64,000 nucleotides of DNA from Anaerolineales bacterium (GTDB lineage Bacteria; Chloroflexota; Anaerolineae; Anaerolineales; UBA11858). The notes below the pieces were generated by a model, which did not search any database, had not been told where the DNA came from, and saw only the letters and a program-made list of their open reading frames with translations. Location: the NCBI GenBank assembly GCA_028278545.1, contig JANQED010000152.1, forward strand, positions 186,001 to 250,000. Direction: 5' to 3'. Shown piece by piece: positions 53,906 to 62,418 of the stretch. How positions within the stretch are numbered: the stretch's first letter is position 1; each line of letters begins with the position of its first letter. Made by a program: the position numbers and the translations under genes.

Positions 53906-55435
53906 ATGTTCTTACTTGCTTTCACTCCCATTGCAATCATTCTGGCCCTGATGGTTGGATTCCGTTGGGGCGCAGCGCGGGCTGGCGCGGCCGGTTATCT
54001 TAGCGCGCTGGTCATCGCCGTGTTTTTCTTCGGGGCTGGGGCGCGGTTGTTGGCCGTTGCCCACACCAAAGCCCTGCTGCTCACCATCGACGTGCTGATG
54101 ATCATCTGGGCAGCCTTCCTGCTCTTCCGCGTCGCCGACGAGGCCGGTGCCATCAAAACCATCGGCAAAGCCTTACCCCACCTGACCGCTGACAAGGGCA
54201 TGCAAGCCCTGATCATTGGCTGGGTTTTCGCCTCCTTCTTACAGGGTGTTGGGGGTTTTGGCGTCCCGGTAGCTGTGATTGCTCCCATTTTGGGCGGTTT
54301 GGGCTTTGCGCCTCTCTCGGCTGTGGTGATCCCCTCCATAGGGCACTCCTGGGCGGTGACCTTCGGCTCGCTGGGATCCTCTTTCAACGCCATGATGGCC
54401 GCCACGGGGCTGGATTGGCCTGAACTGGCCCCCTTTTCCGCGCTGTTCCTGGGTATCTCTGGGATGGGTGTTGGTCTGTTGGTCGCCCATGCTGCTGGGG
54501 GCTGGGGGGCCATTCGCAGACTCTTTGTCCCGGTGATGATCTTGGGCGCGGTGATGAGCATCGCTTTGTACCTGGCTGCGACCAACGGCCTGTGGAACGT
54601 GGCCTCCTTTTTGGGTGGCCTGGCTGGCCTGTTGATCGCCTACCCCCTGGCACGTCGCTACCGAGGTGAGATCGAAGACAATGGGGACCTGAATTTGCGC
54701 TCCCTAGGCATTGCCATCTCAGGATACGCTGTCCTGATCGCTATCACGCTAGGCATACAGTTGATCCCCGGGGTCAGGAACACCCTCGGGGGAGTCAAGC
54801 TCAGCCTTGATTTCCCCACCGTGGAAACCTCGTTGGGATACACTACCTCCGCGGGTCCGGGGCGCACCATCCCGATCTTCCGTCACGCCGGCGCGATCCT
54901 CTTATATTCGTCTATTCTGGCTTATTTGATCTACAAACGGGCTGGCTGGTACACCGAAGGCGGCGCAGGGAGACGCATCGTCAGCGGTACGGTGCGGCGG
55001 GTGATGTCGTCCAGCGTGGGGATCGCCTCGATGGTGGCGATGGCCGTGGTGATGCAGCACGCCGGCATGACCGAAACCCTGGCCCGGGGTTTGGCGGAGG
55101 GCGTTGGGGTCGCCTTCCCGGTGGTCTCTCCGTGGATCGGCGCCTTAGGCGCCTTCATGACCGGCAGCAACACCAACTCTAACGTGGTCTTCGCAGTCTT
55201 GCAGCAACGCACAGCCGAGTTGTTGGGATACAGCGTGGCTTTGATCCTGGCCGCCCAGACATCGGGCGGTGCGCTGGGCTCGGTGATCGCCCCCACAAAA
55301 ATCGTCGTCGGCGCCAGCACCGGGGGCATGGCCGGACGCGAAGGGGAGGTCATGCGCAAGATGCTGGTCTATACGGGACTGTTGATTCTCCTGGTTAGTG
55401 TGCTAGCCATCATTGGCGCTGCATTGGGAAGTTGA
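53906..55435 (+). CDS. lctP: L-lactate permease (LctP family)
   Basis: A 509-aa inner-membrane transporter with about 12-14 spans, for lactate/glycolate uptake with protons. Family blocks: MFLLAFTPIAIILALMVGFRWGAARAGAAGY, GFGVPVAVIAPILGGLGFAPL, SIGHSWAVTFGSLGSSF, and NTNSNVVFAVLQQRTAELLG with QTSGGALGSVIAPTKIVVG near the end. Slightly shorter than E. coli LldP (551). No lactate dehydrogenase is adjacent. The stop is 2 nt before the next start. Confidence 0.9.
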   Translation: MFLLAFTPIAIILALMVGFRWGAARAGAAGYLSALVIAVFFFGAGARLLAVAHTKALLLTIDVLMIIWAAFLLFRVADEAGAIKTIGKALPHLTADKGMQALIIGWVFASFLQGVGGFGVPVAVIAPILGGLGFAPLSAVVIPSIGHSWAVTFGSLGSSFNAMMAATGLDWPELAPFSALFLGISGMGVGLLVAHAAGGWGAIRRLFVPVMILGAVMSIALYLAATNGLWNVASFLGGLAGLLIAYPLARRYRGEIEDNGDLNLRSLGIAISGYAVLIAITLGIQLIPGVRNTLGGVKLSLDFPTVETSLGYTTSAGPGRTIPIFRHAGAILLYSSILAYLIYKRAGWYTEGGAGRRIVSGTVRRVMSSSVGIASMVAMAVVMQHAGMTETLARGLAEGVGVAFPVVSPWIGALGAFMTGSNTNSNVVFAVLQQRTAELLGYSVALILAAQTSGGALGSVIAPTKIVVGASTGGMAGREGEVMRKMLVYTGLLILLVSVLAIIGAALGS

Positions 55436-55437
55436 CT

Positions 55438-55986
55438 ATGAGTAAAACAAAAGACCTGACCAAAATCCGCCGCCACGACCGGGCCAAAGATGAGACTTGG
55501 ATCCGGGAATTCATCTTACGGGCCCCATTTGGCACAATGGCAACTTCTCATGATGGGCAGCCCTTCCTCGTGACCCGCAACTTCGCCTATGACCCAGAAG
55601 CCCATGCCCTATACCTGCACGGAGCCAAGAAAGGCCGCACCATCGAGAATATTCGGGCTTGCCCGCGGGTGTGCTTCAGCGTCAGCGAGATGGGCAGGCT
55701 GCTGCCCAATGAGCGCGCTATGGAATTCAGCGTCGAGTTCGCCGGGGTAGTCGCTTTTGGGGATATTCGCGTGGTCACCGACCTGGACGAAGCCAGGCAC
55801 GGCCTGCAACTTCTCTGCGACAAATACTTCCCTCATTTGAAACCCGATATTGATTACGAACCTGCCACAGATACAGACCTTAAGGTCACCGCCGTATTCC
55901 GCATCGATATCGAAAGCTGGAGCGGCAAAGAGAAGAAAGTCACCGACGATTTCCTCGGCGCTTTCTACTACGACGAAAAGATATGA
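55438..55986 (+). CDS. Pyridoxamine-5'-phosphate-oxidase-fold (FMN-binding) protein
   Basis: A 182-aa split-barrel flavoprotein of the PNPOx-like/NimA group. Seen: FILRAPFGTMATSHDGQPFLVTRNFAYDPEAHALYLHGAKKGRTIENIRACPRVCFSVSEMGRLLP and the C-terminal VTAVFRIDIESWSGKEK, the diagnostic order. Some members reduce nitroimidazoles, but most have unknown substrates. The start is ATG 55438, 2 nt after the permease stop. The pair may form an operon. Confidence 0.8.
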   Translation: MSKTKDLTKIRRHDRAKDETWIREFILRAPFGTMATSHDGQPFLVTRNFAYDPEAHALYLHGAKKGRTIENIRACPRVCFSVSEMGRLLPNERAMEFSVEFAGVVAFGDIRVVTDLDEARHGLQLLCDKYFPHLKPDIDYEPATDTDLKVTAVFRIDIESWSGKEKKVTDDFLGAFYYDEKI

Positions 55987-56035
55987 TGGAGAATCCAGGA
56001 ATTTTTTCCTGTCCTCCAAATATAAGGGACAAAAC

Positions 56036-56218
56036 ATGATTTCATTGGTTACATGGCTGCGCAATCATAAATTTGAATCTCATCTGACGGCTTTCTTGCT
56101 GATGGTTTTCCCCTCAGTCGGGTTGTATTTCACCTTGCAGAGTAAGAGCAGCGCCCCAACCTGGGTGCTGCTGAGCATATTCATTGCAGGGAATCTGTTG
56201 GCAATGTTGATTAAGTGA
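56036..56218 (+). CDS. Small two-helix membrane protein
   Basis: A 60-aa protein: MISLVTWLRNHKFESHL, then two hydrophobic segments (TAFLLMVFPSVGLYFTL and TWVLLSIFIAGNLLAMLI). AAGGGA lies 7 nt before ATG 56036. No function is recognisable. The two-span layout with a short polar turn resembles small membrane regulators. A palindromic terminator follows 30 nt after the stop, so it ends the transcript. Confidence 0.6.
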   Translation: MISLVTWLRNHKFESHLTAFLLMVFPSVGLYFTLQSKSSAPTWVLLSIFIAGNLLAMLIK

Positions 56219-56248
56219 CCGATATTCGACATCGCCACTAAGATGTTG

Positions 56249-56278
56249 AAAAGAGATGCACCTGGTGCATCTCTTTTT
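56249..56278 (+). terminator. Terminator after the small membrane protein
   Basis: AAAAGAGATGCACC (56249-56262), one central base, and its exact complement, ending in a T-run. A near-perfect bidirectional hairpin. Confidence 0.85.
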
Positions 56279-56375
56279 CGTTCTAGAGACCGAGTCAAAG
56301 ATAGACCCCAAGCCCGATGTGCTCCGTATAGATTTATTGTACCCTTGGGACAACAAACATACACGGAGGTATGCT

Positions 56376-57065
56376 ATGTCAAAAAATTTTAGAACCTACC
56401 TGATCTTATCTGCACTCGTCTTGCTGTTGGTTGGCATGGGGTGCACCACAGCAACCACTGTGAGCGCATCGACTGCTGTGGCTGTTGAGCCTGCTCAATC
56501 AGGGGATGAGCCATTGTCAACGGATTCTGATGAATCAGACCCGTGTGACATGGACAAATTCGAAGAAGTCGAGCCCCCCGCTGACCTGATCCCCGGTTAC
56601 TTGCCCGAAGGCTATGAGCTTGACGGGGCTTATTCGTTTGATGCCGCAGAATTCGAAGAAGATGCCATTTGGTTTGTCCCTGGCAAAGGTGCAGCCACCT
56701 CGGTCGAGTTCTTCGGCTCTGGCGAGGAAGACTTCATCGAGATCACGGCTAGTGACAGCCCCTACGACTCACTAGAAACCTGGATAGATGAGGTCAACAA
56801 CATTGATTTCGATGAGGAGGACGAGGACTTCGCAAGTGAAGATGAAGATCTCGCCGAGGATGAAGATTTCGATGTTGAACTCTCTTTCGAAGACGATACC
56901 GTCACCATCCAAGGAGTCACCGTCCTGCTCGAAGATTGGACTGACGAGTATGGGCCTTACAGTGCAGCAACTTTCATCCATGACGGGCAGTTCATTGTCA
57001 TCGAGGGCACCATCTCTGTCGAGGAAATGACCAAAGTCATAGAAAGCCTTCCTGTGTTACCATAG
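56376..57065 (+). CDS. Acidic lipoprotein, unknown function
   Basis: A 229-aa exported lipoprotein: signal peptide with lipobox LLVGMGC (residues about 17-23), a short linker, then a very acidic body (EEDEDFASEDEDLAEDEDFD). The block PPADLIPGYLPEGYELDGAY recalls domains found in anti-sigma-linked or sensory surface proteins. It precedes a sensor kinase, so it may be the periplasmic partner of that sensor. The chosen ATG 56376 has GGAGG upstream; longer frames begin in the terminator. Confidence 0.7.
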   Translation: MSKNFRTYLILSALVLLLVGMGCTTATTVSASTAVAVEPAQSGDEPLSTDSDESDPCDMDKFEEVEPPADLIPGYLPEGYELDGAYSFDAAEFEEDAIWFVPGKGAATSVEFFGSGEEDFIEITASDSPYDSLETWIDEVNNIDFDEEDEDFASEDEDLAEDEDFDVELSFEDDTVTIQGVTVLLEDWTDEYGPYSAATFIHDGQFIVIEGTISVEEMTKVIESLPVLP

Positions 57066-57075
57066 GGAAGCAAAA

Positions 57076-57112
57076 GGTGACGGGTACTCCGCTTATATGA
57101 GTACCTGTCACC
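57076..57112 (+). promoter_or_regulatory. Intercistronic hairpin before the sensor kinase
   Basis: GGTGACGGGTACTC (57076-57089) pairs with GAGTACCTGTCACC (57099-57112), one wobble. No T-run. It lies 13 nt before ATG 57125 and could reduce kinase translation relative to the lipoprotein. Confidence 0.5.
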
Positions 57113-57124
57113 CAGATACATCCT

Positions 57125-58606
57125 ATGCGTTCTGGACTGCAACGAAAGCTCACCTTATCTCATTTGGCCGTCACGCTGATCTCTGTGGCCATCCTGGTCA
57201 TATTGATCCTGGGCGGCTATTTGATCTATTTGCGCACCGACCTGACAGCGCTTTGGGTTGGGGATCAAGCTTTCTTCATCGCTGATGATATCGCTTATTT
57301 CCTGGATGGCTCACCCCTAAGTGAAGAACTCGTTGAAGAGTTCATCTATGATGTCGGCTTTGATCCAATCACCCCATCTGATGATCTAGAAGATATATAT
57401 TATGAGGATTGGATCATCATCCTCGATCCAGATGGGGAAGTGGTCGGCAGCAATGATGCGTGGCGCTACCCCCCAGGGTCTTTGCCCGAATTAGAGCAGC
57501 TACCTGGCTTCGACATGGATTTATTCCAAACCGCCAGCAGCGAACTCATCTCAGAAGACCCTGTTGATCTAGTATCCTCTGCCGTTGAGGGCAAAGACCA
57601 TATCGGCATGGCTGCGATCATCAGTTACAACTACGAACACTTAGGCTGGGTGTATTACCGGGCCGGTGGAGTCGATGCTCCCTTCGATTCAGCGCAAACA
57701 ATCACCGCTTTGGTCGTCGTGCTGGTCGGTGGGGCGCTGATCGCCACATTCGTTTCAGGGATCGCTGGGGGTCGGCTATCCCTATCTTTCAGCCAACGCC
57801 TGCAGAAGATGAGCAGGGCCAGCGCAGCGCTGGCCGCCGGAAATCTTTCCAGCCGGGTGACGGTTGAAGGGAATGATGAGATCGACCAGTTGGGAAATCA
57901 GTTCAACACCATGGCAGATCAACTGACGGCGCAAATGCATGATCTGCGCACGTTGGCCGAGCGCAATATCATGCTGGCTGAGGAGGCACGTGCCCTGGCT
58001 GCTGTCGAGGAGCGCAACCGTTTAGCCCGCGAACTGCATGATGCCGTCAAACAGCAGATCTTCGCCCTCAGCCTGACGGCCAACTCCATCCGCCAGTTGT
58101 TCGAGAAGGACCAGGGAAAAGCCGCCGAACGCCTGGCCCAACTCGAAACCCAGGCCCGCGATGTACATTTGGAGATGGACGCCCTCATCAAGCAGTTGCG
58201 GCCAGCTTCACTAGAGGATCGAGGACTGGCACCCGCTATCACTGAATTAGCAGACAAATGGGCTGCTCAGCACGAGACCCCTGTCGATTTAACCGTCCGC
58301 GGGGAACGCGAACTCCCCCTGAATATCGAACAAGCGCTATATAGAATAGCTCAAGAAGCCCTCAACAATGTCGCACGCCACGCTGAGGCCAGCCAAGTCA
58401 CCATCGTGCTAGAATATGAAACGGACACTATAACCCTAACCATAACGGACAATGGCCAAGGCTTTGACCCGGAGAAATCCCAGCCGCCCCAATCCCTGGG
58501 CTTGCGCAGCATGAATGAGCGGGCGGCAGAGGTCGGCGGGAAGGTAACCATCAACAGCACGACTGGCAAAGGGACACAATTACAGGTTTCTGTGCCTTCG
58601 ACATAA
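57125..58606 (+). CDS. NarL-type sensor histidine kinase
   Basis: A 493-aa membrane kinase. Span 1 (TLSHLAVTLISVAILVILIL), an extracytoplasmic sensor domain (about 35-190), span 2 (ITALVVVLVGGALIATFVSG), HAMP (SLSFSQRLQKMSRASAALAAGNLSSRVTV), then HisKA_3 with the phospho-acceptor H305 in LARELHDAVKQQIFALSL, and the ATPase domain with DNGQGFDP and the final Gly loop. A NarX/LiaS-type system. It is followed by the selenoprotein gene (28 nt) and its response regulator, so the sensed signal may be linked to redox state. Confidence 0.92.
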   Translation: MRSGLQRKLTLSHLAVTLISVAILVILILGGYLIYLRTDLTALWVGDQAFFIADDIAYFLDGSPLSEELVEEFIYDVGFDPITPSDDLEDIYYEDWIIILDPDGEVVGSNDAWRYPPGSLPELEQLPGFDMDLFQTASSELISEDPVDLVSSAVEGKDHIGMAAIISYNYEHLGWVYYRAGGVDAPFDSAQTITALVVVLVGGALIATFVSGIAGGRLSLSFSQRLQKMSRASAALAAGNLSSRVTVEGNDEIDQLGNQFNTMADQLTAQMHDLRTLAERNIMLAEEARALAAVEERNRLARELHDAVKQQIFALSLTANSIRQLFEKDQGKAAERLAQLETQARDVHLEMDALIKQLRPASLEDRGLAPAITELADKWAAQHETPVDLTVRGERELPLNIEQALYRIAQEALNNVARHAEASQVTIVLEYETDTITLTITDNGQGFDPEKSQPPQSLGLRSMNERAAEVGGKVTINSTTGKGTQLQVSVPST

Positions 58607-58634
58607 GACAATATTTCCAATTCAGGAGACACCA

Positions 58635-59078
58635 ATGACCCAGAACGCCCCCCAACGAGCCAGAGACCTTTTCAGCGCTGGCGGATTCTACTGAGCGGAA
58701 AGCGTCCTTTTGGCAGTTGCCGAAGCGAAAGGTATCCAGTCTGATCTGATCCCCAAGATTGCCACAGGCTTTTGCAGCGGCATCGCTCGCACGAGCGGTC
58801 AGTGCGGCGCGCTGAGTGGCGCGATCATGGGGATAAGTTTGCTCACCGGCAGAAGTTCCCCTAACGAGTCTGTGGAAGAGAACTATCTATTGACCCAGGA
58901 TTTGATAGAGATGTTCGAAAAAGAGTTTGGCTCAACCAATTGCGGTCAACTAATCCAGGTAGATTTGAATACCGAGGCGGGCCAAATTGAGTTTAAAGCC
59001 AGTAACCAGATTGAAAACTGCTTGACTTATTCAGAAAAAGCGACCGAAATGGCTTTATCTTTGCTGGAAAATGTGTAG
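58635..59078 (+). CDS. C-GCAxxG-C-C family selenoprotein (TGA = selenocysteine at codon 20)
   Basis: A 147-aa protein, read through an in-frame TGA at 58692-58694. Codons before it: ATG 58635 with GGAG 7 nt upstream, giving RDLFSAGGFY; after it AESVLLAVAEAKGI. In this family the motif is a Cys followed by A-x-SV-LLAF-AE, so U20 stands exactly on the first conserved Cys. The other Cys residues (C47, C57, C103, C129) are kept, as is SGQCGALSGA. The family is known to include selenocysteine members. It probably forms a redox-active site. The frame is open on both sides and has no other stop. Confidence 0.82.
58695..58730 (+). promoter_or_regulatory. Candidate SECIS hairpin after the TGA
   Basis: TTTTGGC (58708-58714), loop AGTT, GCCGAAG (58719-58725). 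Seven pairs (two wobble) with a GU in the loop, 21 nt after the TGA, within the distance used by bacterial SelB-binding elements. Confidence 0.6.
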
Positions 59079-59084
59079 GTCATT

Positions 59085-59735
59085 ATGTCTGATGCGATAA
59101 CTATTCTCATCGTCGATGACCACCCCATCGTGCGCCAGGGCCTGCGCCAACTGTTAGAGGTGCAGGATGATCTTCAAATTATCGGTGAGGCTGAAGATGG
59201 GGAATCCGCGATAGGCATAATAAGCGAACTGATCCCCGACGTGGTTCTGATGGACCTGGTCATGCCGGGGATGTCTGGCGTTGAGGCTACGCGGGAGATC
59301 CGCGAGATCAGCCCGCACACACAGGTGGTGGTGCTCACCAGTCATTACGAGGATGCCCTGGTCTTCCCGGCGATCAAGGCCGGAGCCTTGAGCTACCTGC
59401 TGAAAAGCTCTCTGCCTGAAGAAGTTATCGAGGCGGTTAGGGCCGCGGCCCGGCATGAGGCACGCCTGCACCCCCGCATCGCCAAACGTCTGATGGAGGA
59501 AGTCTCAGGGGATGCACCGTCACTGGAAAGCCTCACCCCGCGCGAGTTAGAGGTACTGAAACTCATCGCTCAGGGGCAGGACAACCGTAAAATCGCCCAA
59601 TCCCTGGTGGTCAGTGAGAAGACTGTCAAGACCCATGTCAGCAATATCCTCAGCAAACTGCAGCTAGCAGACCGCACCCAGGCCGCCATCTTCGCCATCC
59701 GCCAGCGAGTCGTGCCGCTGGATGACGAGAGTTGA
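59085..59735 (+). CDS. NarL/LuxR-family response regulator
   Basis: A 216-aa response regulator. Receiver: acidic pair D11-D12, phospho-acceptor D57 (DVVLMDLVMPGMSGVEA), conserved Thr in VVVLTSHYED, Lys in SYLLKSS. The DNA-binding domain is LTPRELEVLKLIAQGQDNRKIAQSLVVSEKTVKTHVSNILSKL (about 150-195). It is the cognate partner of the kinase at 57125, separated only by the selenoprotein gene. Start 6 nt after the selenoprotein stop. Confidence 0.94.
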   Translation: MSDAITILIVDDHPIVRQGLRQLLEVQDDLQIIGEAEDGESAIGIISELIPDVVLMDLVMPGMSGVEATREIREISPHTQVVVLTSHYEDALVFPAIKAGALSYLLKSSLPEEVIEAVRAAARHEARLHPRIAKRLMEEVSGDAPSLESLTPRELEVLKLIAQGQDNRKIAQSLVVSEKTVKTHVSNILSKLQLADRTQAAIFAIRQRVVPLDDES

Positions 59736-59798
59736 TAGATTTTGCAAGCCAGAGGGGGCATAATATAGGTCAACAAGATTTACTTCAAAGGGAATACG

Positions 59799-60956
59799 AT
59801 GCGTGAAGTCGCCATTTTGGGGATCGGTCAAACGCCGGTCTCAGAACATTGGGATAAATCCCTGCTGGTATTGGCGGGGGAGGCTGTTTTCGCTGCCCTG
59901 GAAGATGCCGAAATTCGATCCACCCAGGCGCTGTATGTGGGTAACATGCTCTCCGGCGTGCTGGATAAGCAAGATCACCTGGGGACACTGATCGTCGATT
60001 GGGTGGGGATGAGAGGCCATGAAGCCTTCAAGATCGAGGCGGCCTGCGGATCAGGGGCGGCAGCGTTTCGGATGGGTCTAATGGCGGTGGCATCTGGAGA
60101 GATCGAGAGCGCTGTGGTGGTCGGCGTGGAAAAGATGACCGACTCGCTCCCCAAGGAAACCACAGCCGGTTTAGCTACCGCAGCCGATGCAGATTGGGAG
60201 ATCATCCATGGTCTGTCTTTCATCGGCATCAACGCCCTGGTTATGCAACGGTACATGCACGAATATGGCTGGCAGCATGAAGATTTCGCCCCTTTTTCGA
60301 TCAACGCCCACGCCAACGCCATGCACAACCCCAACGCCCGTCTGCACATTCCACTAACCAAAGAGCGCTATCGCAAAGCGGCCATGGTCTCTGACCCGAT
60401 TAATTTGATGGATTCATCGGCTGTCGGGGACGGCGCCGCAGCGGCGATCATCGTCCCTGCGGATGCGATGCCCAAGCGAGAGGGGCATCCCCTCATTACC
60501 GTGGCCGGTTCAGGGGCATCTACTGCCTCCATCGCTGTGCACGACCGTCGTGATCCCCTATGGTTGACCGCCGCCGAGAAGTCGGCCAGGCAAGCCTATC
60601 GCCAGGCTGGCGTAGGGCCTGAAGACATCGATCTCTTCGAATTGCACGACGCCTTCTCGATCATGTCGGCGTTATCGCTAGAAGCCTCTGGCTTCGCCGA
60701 GCGCGGCCAAGGTCCCCGGTTGGGGCTGGATGAGGAGATCGGCATTGATGGGCGTATCCCCATCACCACGCGCGGCGGGTTGAAGGCCCGCGGCCACCCT
60801 GTCGGCGCCACGGGCATGTACCAGATTGTTGAAGTCGTCGAGCAGCTGCGCGGGCAGGCAGGCGGCTCACAGGTGCAGGAAGCCAAGATCGGCATGGCTC
60901 AGAATATCGGCGGCAGCGGGGCGACCATTCTGACGCATATTCTCAGGGCAAGGTAA
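59799..60956 (+). CDS. Thiolase-family acyl-CoA acetyltransferase
   Basis: A 385-aa thiolase of the SCP-x/archaeal-type group. The nucleophile Cys is in KIEAACGSGAAAFRMGLM, the His in GGLKARGHPVGATGMYQ, and FELHDAFSIMSALSLEASGF lies between. The usual second Cys near the end is absent (AQNIGGSGAT). Such proteins often work with a small OB-fold zinc protein, which is not adjacent here. It could make acetoacetyl-CoA or cut 3-ketoacyl-CoAs. It begins after a 63-nt gap from the response regulator. Confidence 0.85.
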   Translation: MREVAILGIGQTPVSEHWDKSLLVLAGEAVFAALEDAEIRSTQALYVGNMLSGVLDKQDHLGTLIVDWVGMRGHEAFKIEAACGSGAAAFRMGLMAVASGEIESAVVVGVEKMTDSLPKETTAGLATAADADWEIIHGLSFIGINALVMQRYMHEYGWQHEDFAPFSINAHANAMHNPNARLHIPLTKERYRKAAMVSDPINLMDSSAVGDGAAAAIIVPADAMPKREGHPLITVAGSGASTASIAVHDRRDPLWLTAAEKSARQAYRQAGVGPEDIDLFELHDAFSIMSALSLEASGFAERGQGPRLGLDEEIGIDGRIPITTRGGLKARGHPVGATGMYQIVEVVEQLRGQAGGSQVQEAKIGMAQNIGGSGATILTHILRAR

Positions 60957-60967
60957 TCCACATCCCC

Positions 60968-61747
60968 ATGCCCTCAAACGCGGTGCATCATCTAAAACCC
61001 AAGACCACCCCTGGGGCCACCGTCACAGATGTTGGGCCTGACGCGTGGACTCTGGAGATGCCCCCCGGTACCAAGGGAAACTACCGCTTAGCTCAACTGG
61101 ACGACTATGCCACATTCCCCCGGAAAGCATTCCCCTGGCAACCTCCATTAACGCTAAACGTACGGGCCTGCGTCTCACACCCAGAGCACCCCGGCACCTG
61201 GGGCTTCGGGTTTTGGAACGACCCCTTCAGCTTGTCGCTGGGATTTGGCGGCGGCACGCGTCGCTTTCTTGCGCTTCCCAACGCTGCCTGGTTCTTCTAT
61301 GCTTCCTCGCAAAACTATCTTTCCTTCCGTGACGACCTGCCCGCAAACGGCTTCCTGGCGGGAACCTTCCGCTCACCCGTTTGGCCAGCACCGATATTGG
61401 CGTTGGGAGTGCCAGCCCTGCCTCTCTTGATCTGGCGAGTGACGGCGCAGCCCCTCCGCCGGTTGGCCAGCCGCGTGATCCTGCAAGACGCTGCCCAACT
61501 AGATATCGATGCTACACAGTGGCATCTCTACCGCCTGAGTTGGCAGCTCGATGAGGTCAGTTTTTCCGTGGATGGTGAAACCGTTTTGGAAACCCCTATC
61601 TCTCCCCAGTCTCCTCTAGGTTTTGTGTTGTGGATTGACAACCAATACGCGGCACTACCGCCCGGTGGCGGATTGGCCTTTGGCTCGCTGCCATCGGACA
61701 GTGTATCCAGGTTGGATGTAGAGGACTTACAAATCGTTAGCCCTTAA
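60968..61747 (+). CDS. Concanavalin-like beta-sandwich protein, unknown function
   Basis: A 259-aa protein with no signal peptide. The pattern NVRACVSHPEHPGTWGFGFWNDPFSLSLGFGGG and WHLYRLSWQLDEVSFSVDGETVLETPISPQSPLGFVLWIDNQYAALPPGGG resembles LamG/laminarin-binding jelly-rolls, which suggests glycan binding, but the enzyme residues of GH16 (ExDxxE) are not seen. It lies 11 nt after the thiolase gene and may be co-transcribed. I do not assign a function. Confidence 0.55.
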   Translation: MPSNAVHHLKPKTTPGATVTDVGPDAWTLEMPPGTKGNYRLAQLDDYATFPRKAFPWQPPLTLNVRACVSHPEHPGTWGFGFWNDPFSLSLGFGGGTRRFLALPNAAWFFYASSQNYLSFRDDLPANGFLAGTFRSPVWPAPILALGVPALPLLIWRVTAQPLRRLASRVILQDAAQLDIDATQWHLYRLSWQLDEVSFSVDGETVLETPISPQSPLGFVLWIDNQYAALPPGGGLAFGSLPSDSVSRLDVEDLQIVSP

Positions 61748-62248
61748 GCCTCCTCTTGCACGAAGAACAGCAAATAGGCCATGCCCCCAGCAGGGACTAA
61801 CTGATCCCCAACAACTTTCCCAACATACCCGCCCGGTTTGAAAATCGACGCGTACTATTCTCTTTATCGGGGATGACAACCCAAGGTCGGTATATCTTGG
61901 TCATCTTTCTTTCCAGAGGCAGTTGGGGAGTTTTAGCCCTATTTTCCCTCACAGCATATTATTAAGAATGTTTAATAGTATTCTTAGTAGGGGTTGGGGA
62001 TATGTGGAAGGGACTTTTATGCTGTAAAAAATAGGGCACATATGGGGGGATGTCTGGAAGGATACCCATATAAAGGGCTGTTTGGATGTTTTTTTCTCCC
62101 CAGCGCTTTTGGGATAGATTGCGAGGTATTTTCCCGGTTTGGGGAAAGCAAGCTATCTGGGGTGTACTGGGCGAATCGACCCAGATATGGGGGTAGTAAA
62201 TTAGTGGTTTAGGGCTTCATAGAAAGAGTTGTCAACAATTCAGGGCAC

Positions 62249-62278
62249 TTTTCCACAATTTCTGGCGAGTTATCCACA
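62249..62278 (+). promoter_or_regulatory. Two DnaA-box-like 9-mers
   Basis: TTTTCCACA (62249-62257, one mismatch) and TTATCCACA (62270-62278, exact consensus), same orientation, 21 nt apart. No dnaA or dnaN is seen. Confidence 0.4.
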
Positions 62279-62322
62279 GGAGGGAGCATCCCATCTTCTC
62301 TAGATATTGTAGTCTTATGCAA

Positions 62323-62418
62323 AGAAGTTGAACTTCTAACATACCAATAACGGACTAAATTTACAGAGCACTGAGTGCATTGTAAGGTTCGTGTTTGTGT
62401 TTAAGAAGTTCAACTTCT
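62323..62418. repeat. Two copies of the AGAAGTTGAACTTCT palindrome
   Basis: Copies at 62323-62337 and, as AGAAGTTCAACTTCT, at 62404-62418; a third at 38189-38203. The copy at 62323 shares its flanks with the prmA copy. Confidence 0.6.

Noticed and set aside
58692-58694. In-frame TGA as a nonsense mutation making a pseudogene
   Set aside because: The TGA falls on the conserved Cys column, the flanks are intact on both sides, and a SECIS-like hairpin follows. Sec is the better reading, though not proven here.
61994-62212. 72-aa ORF in the intergenic region
   Set aside because: No ribosome-binding site, odd composition and no family pattern.
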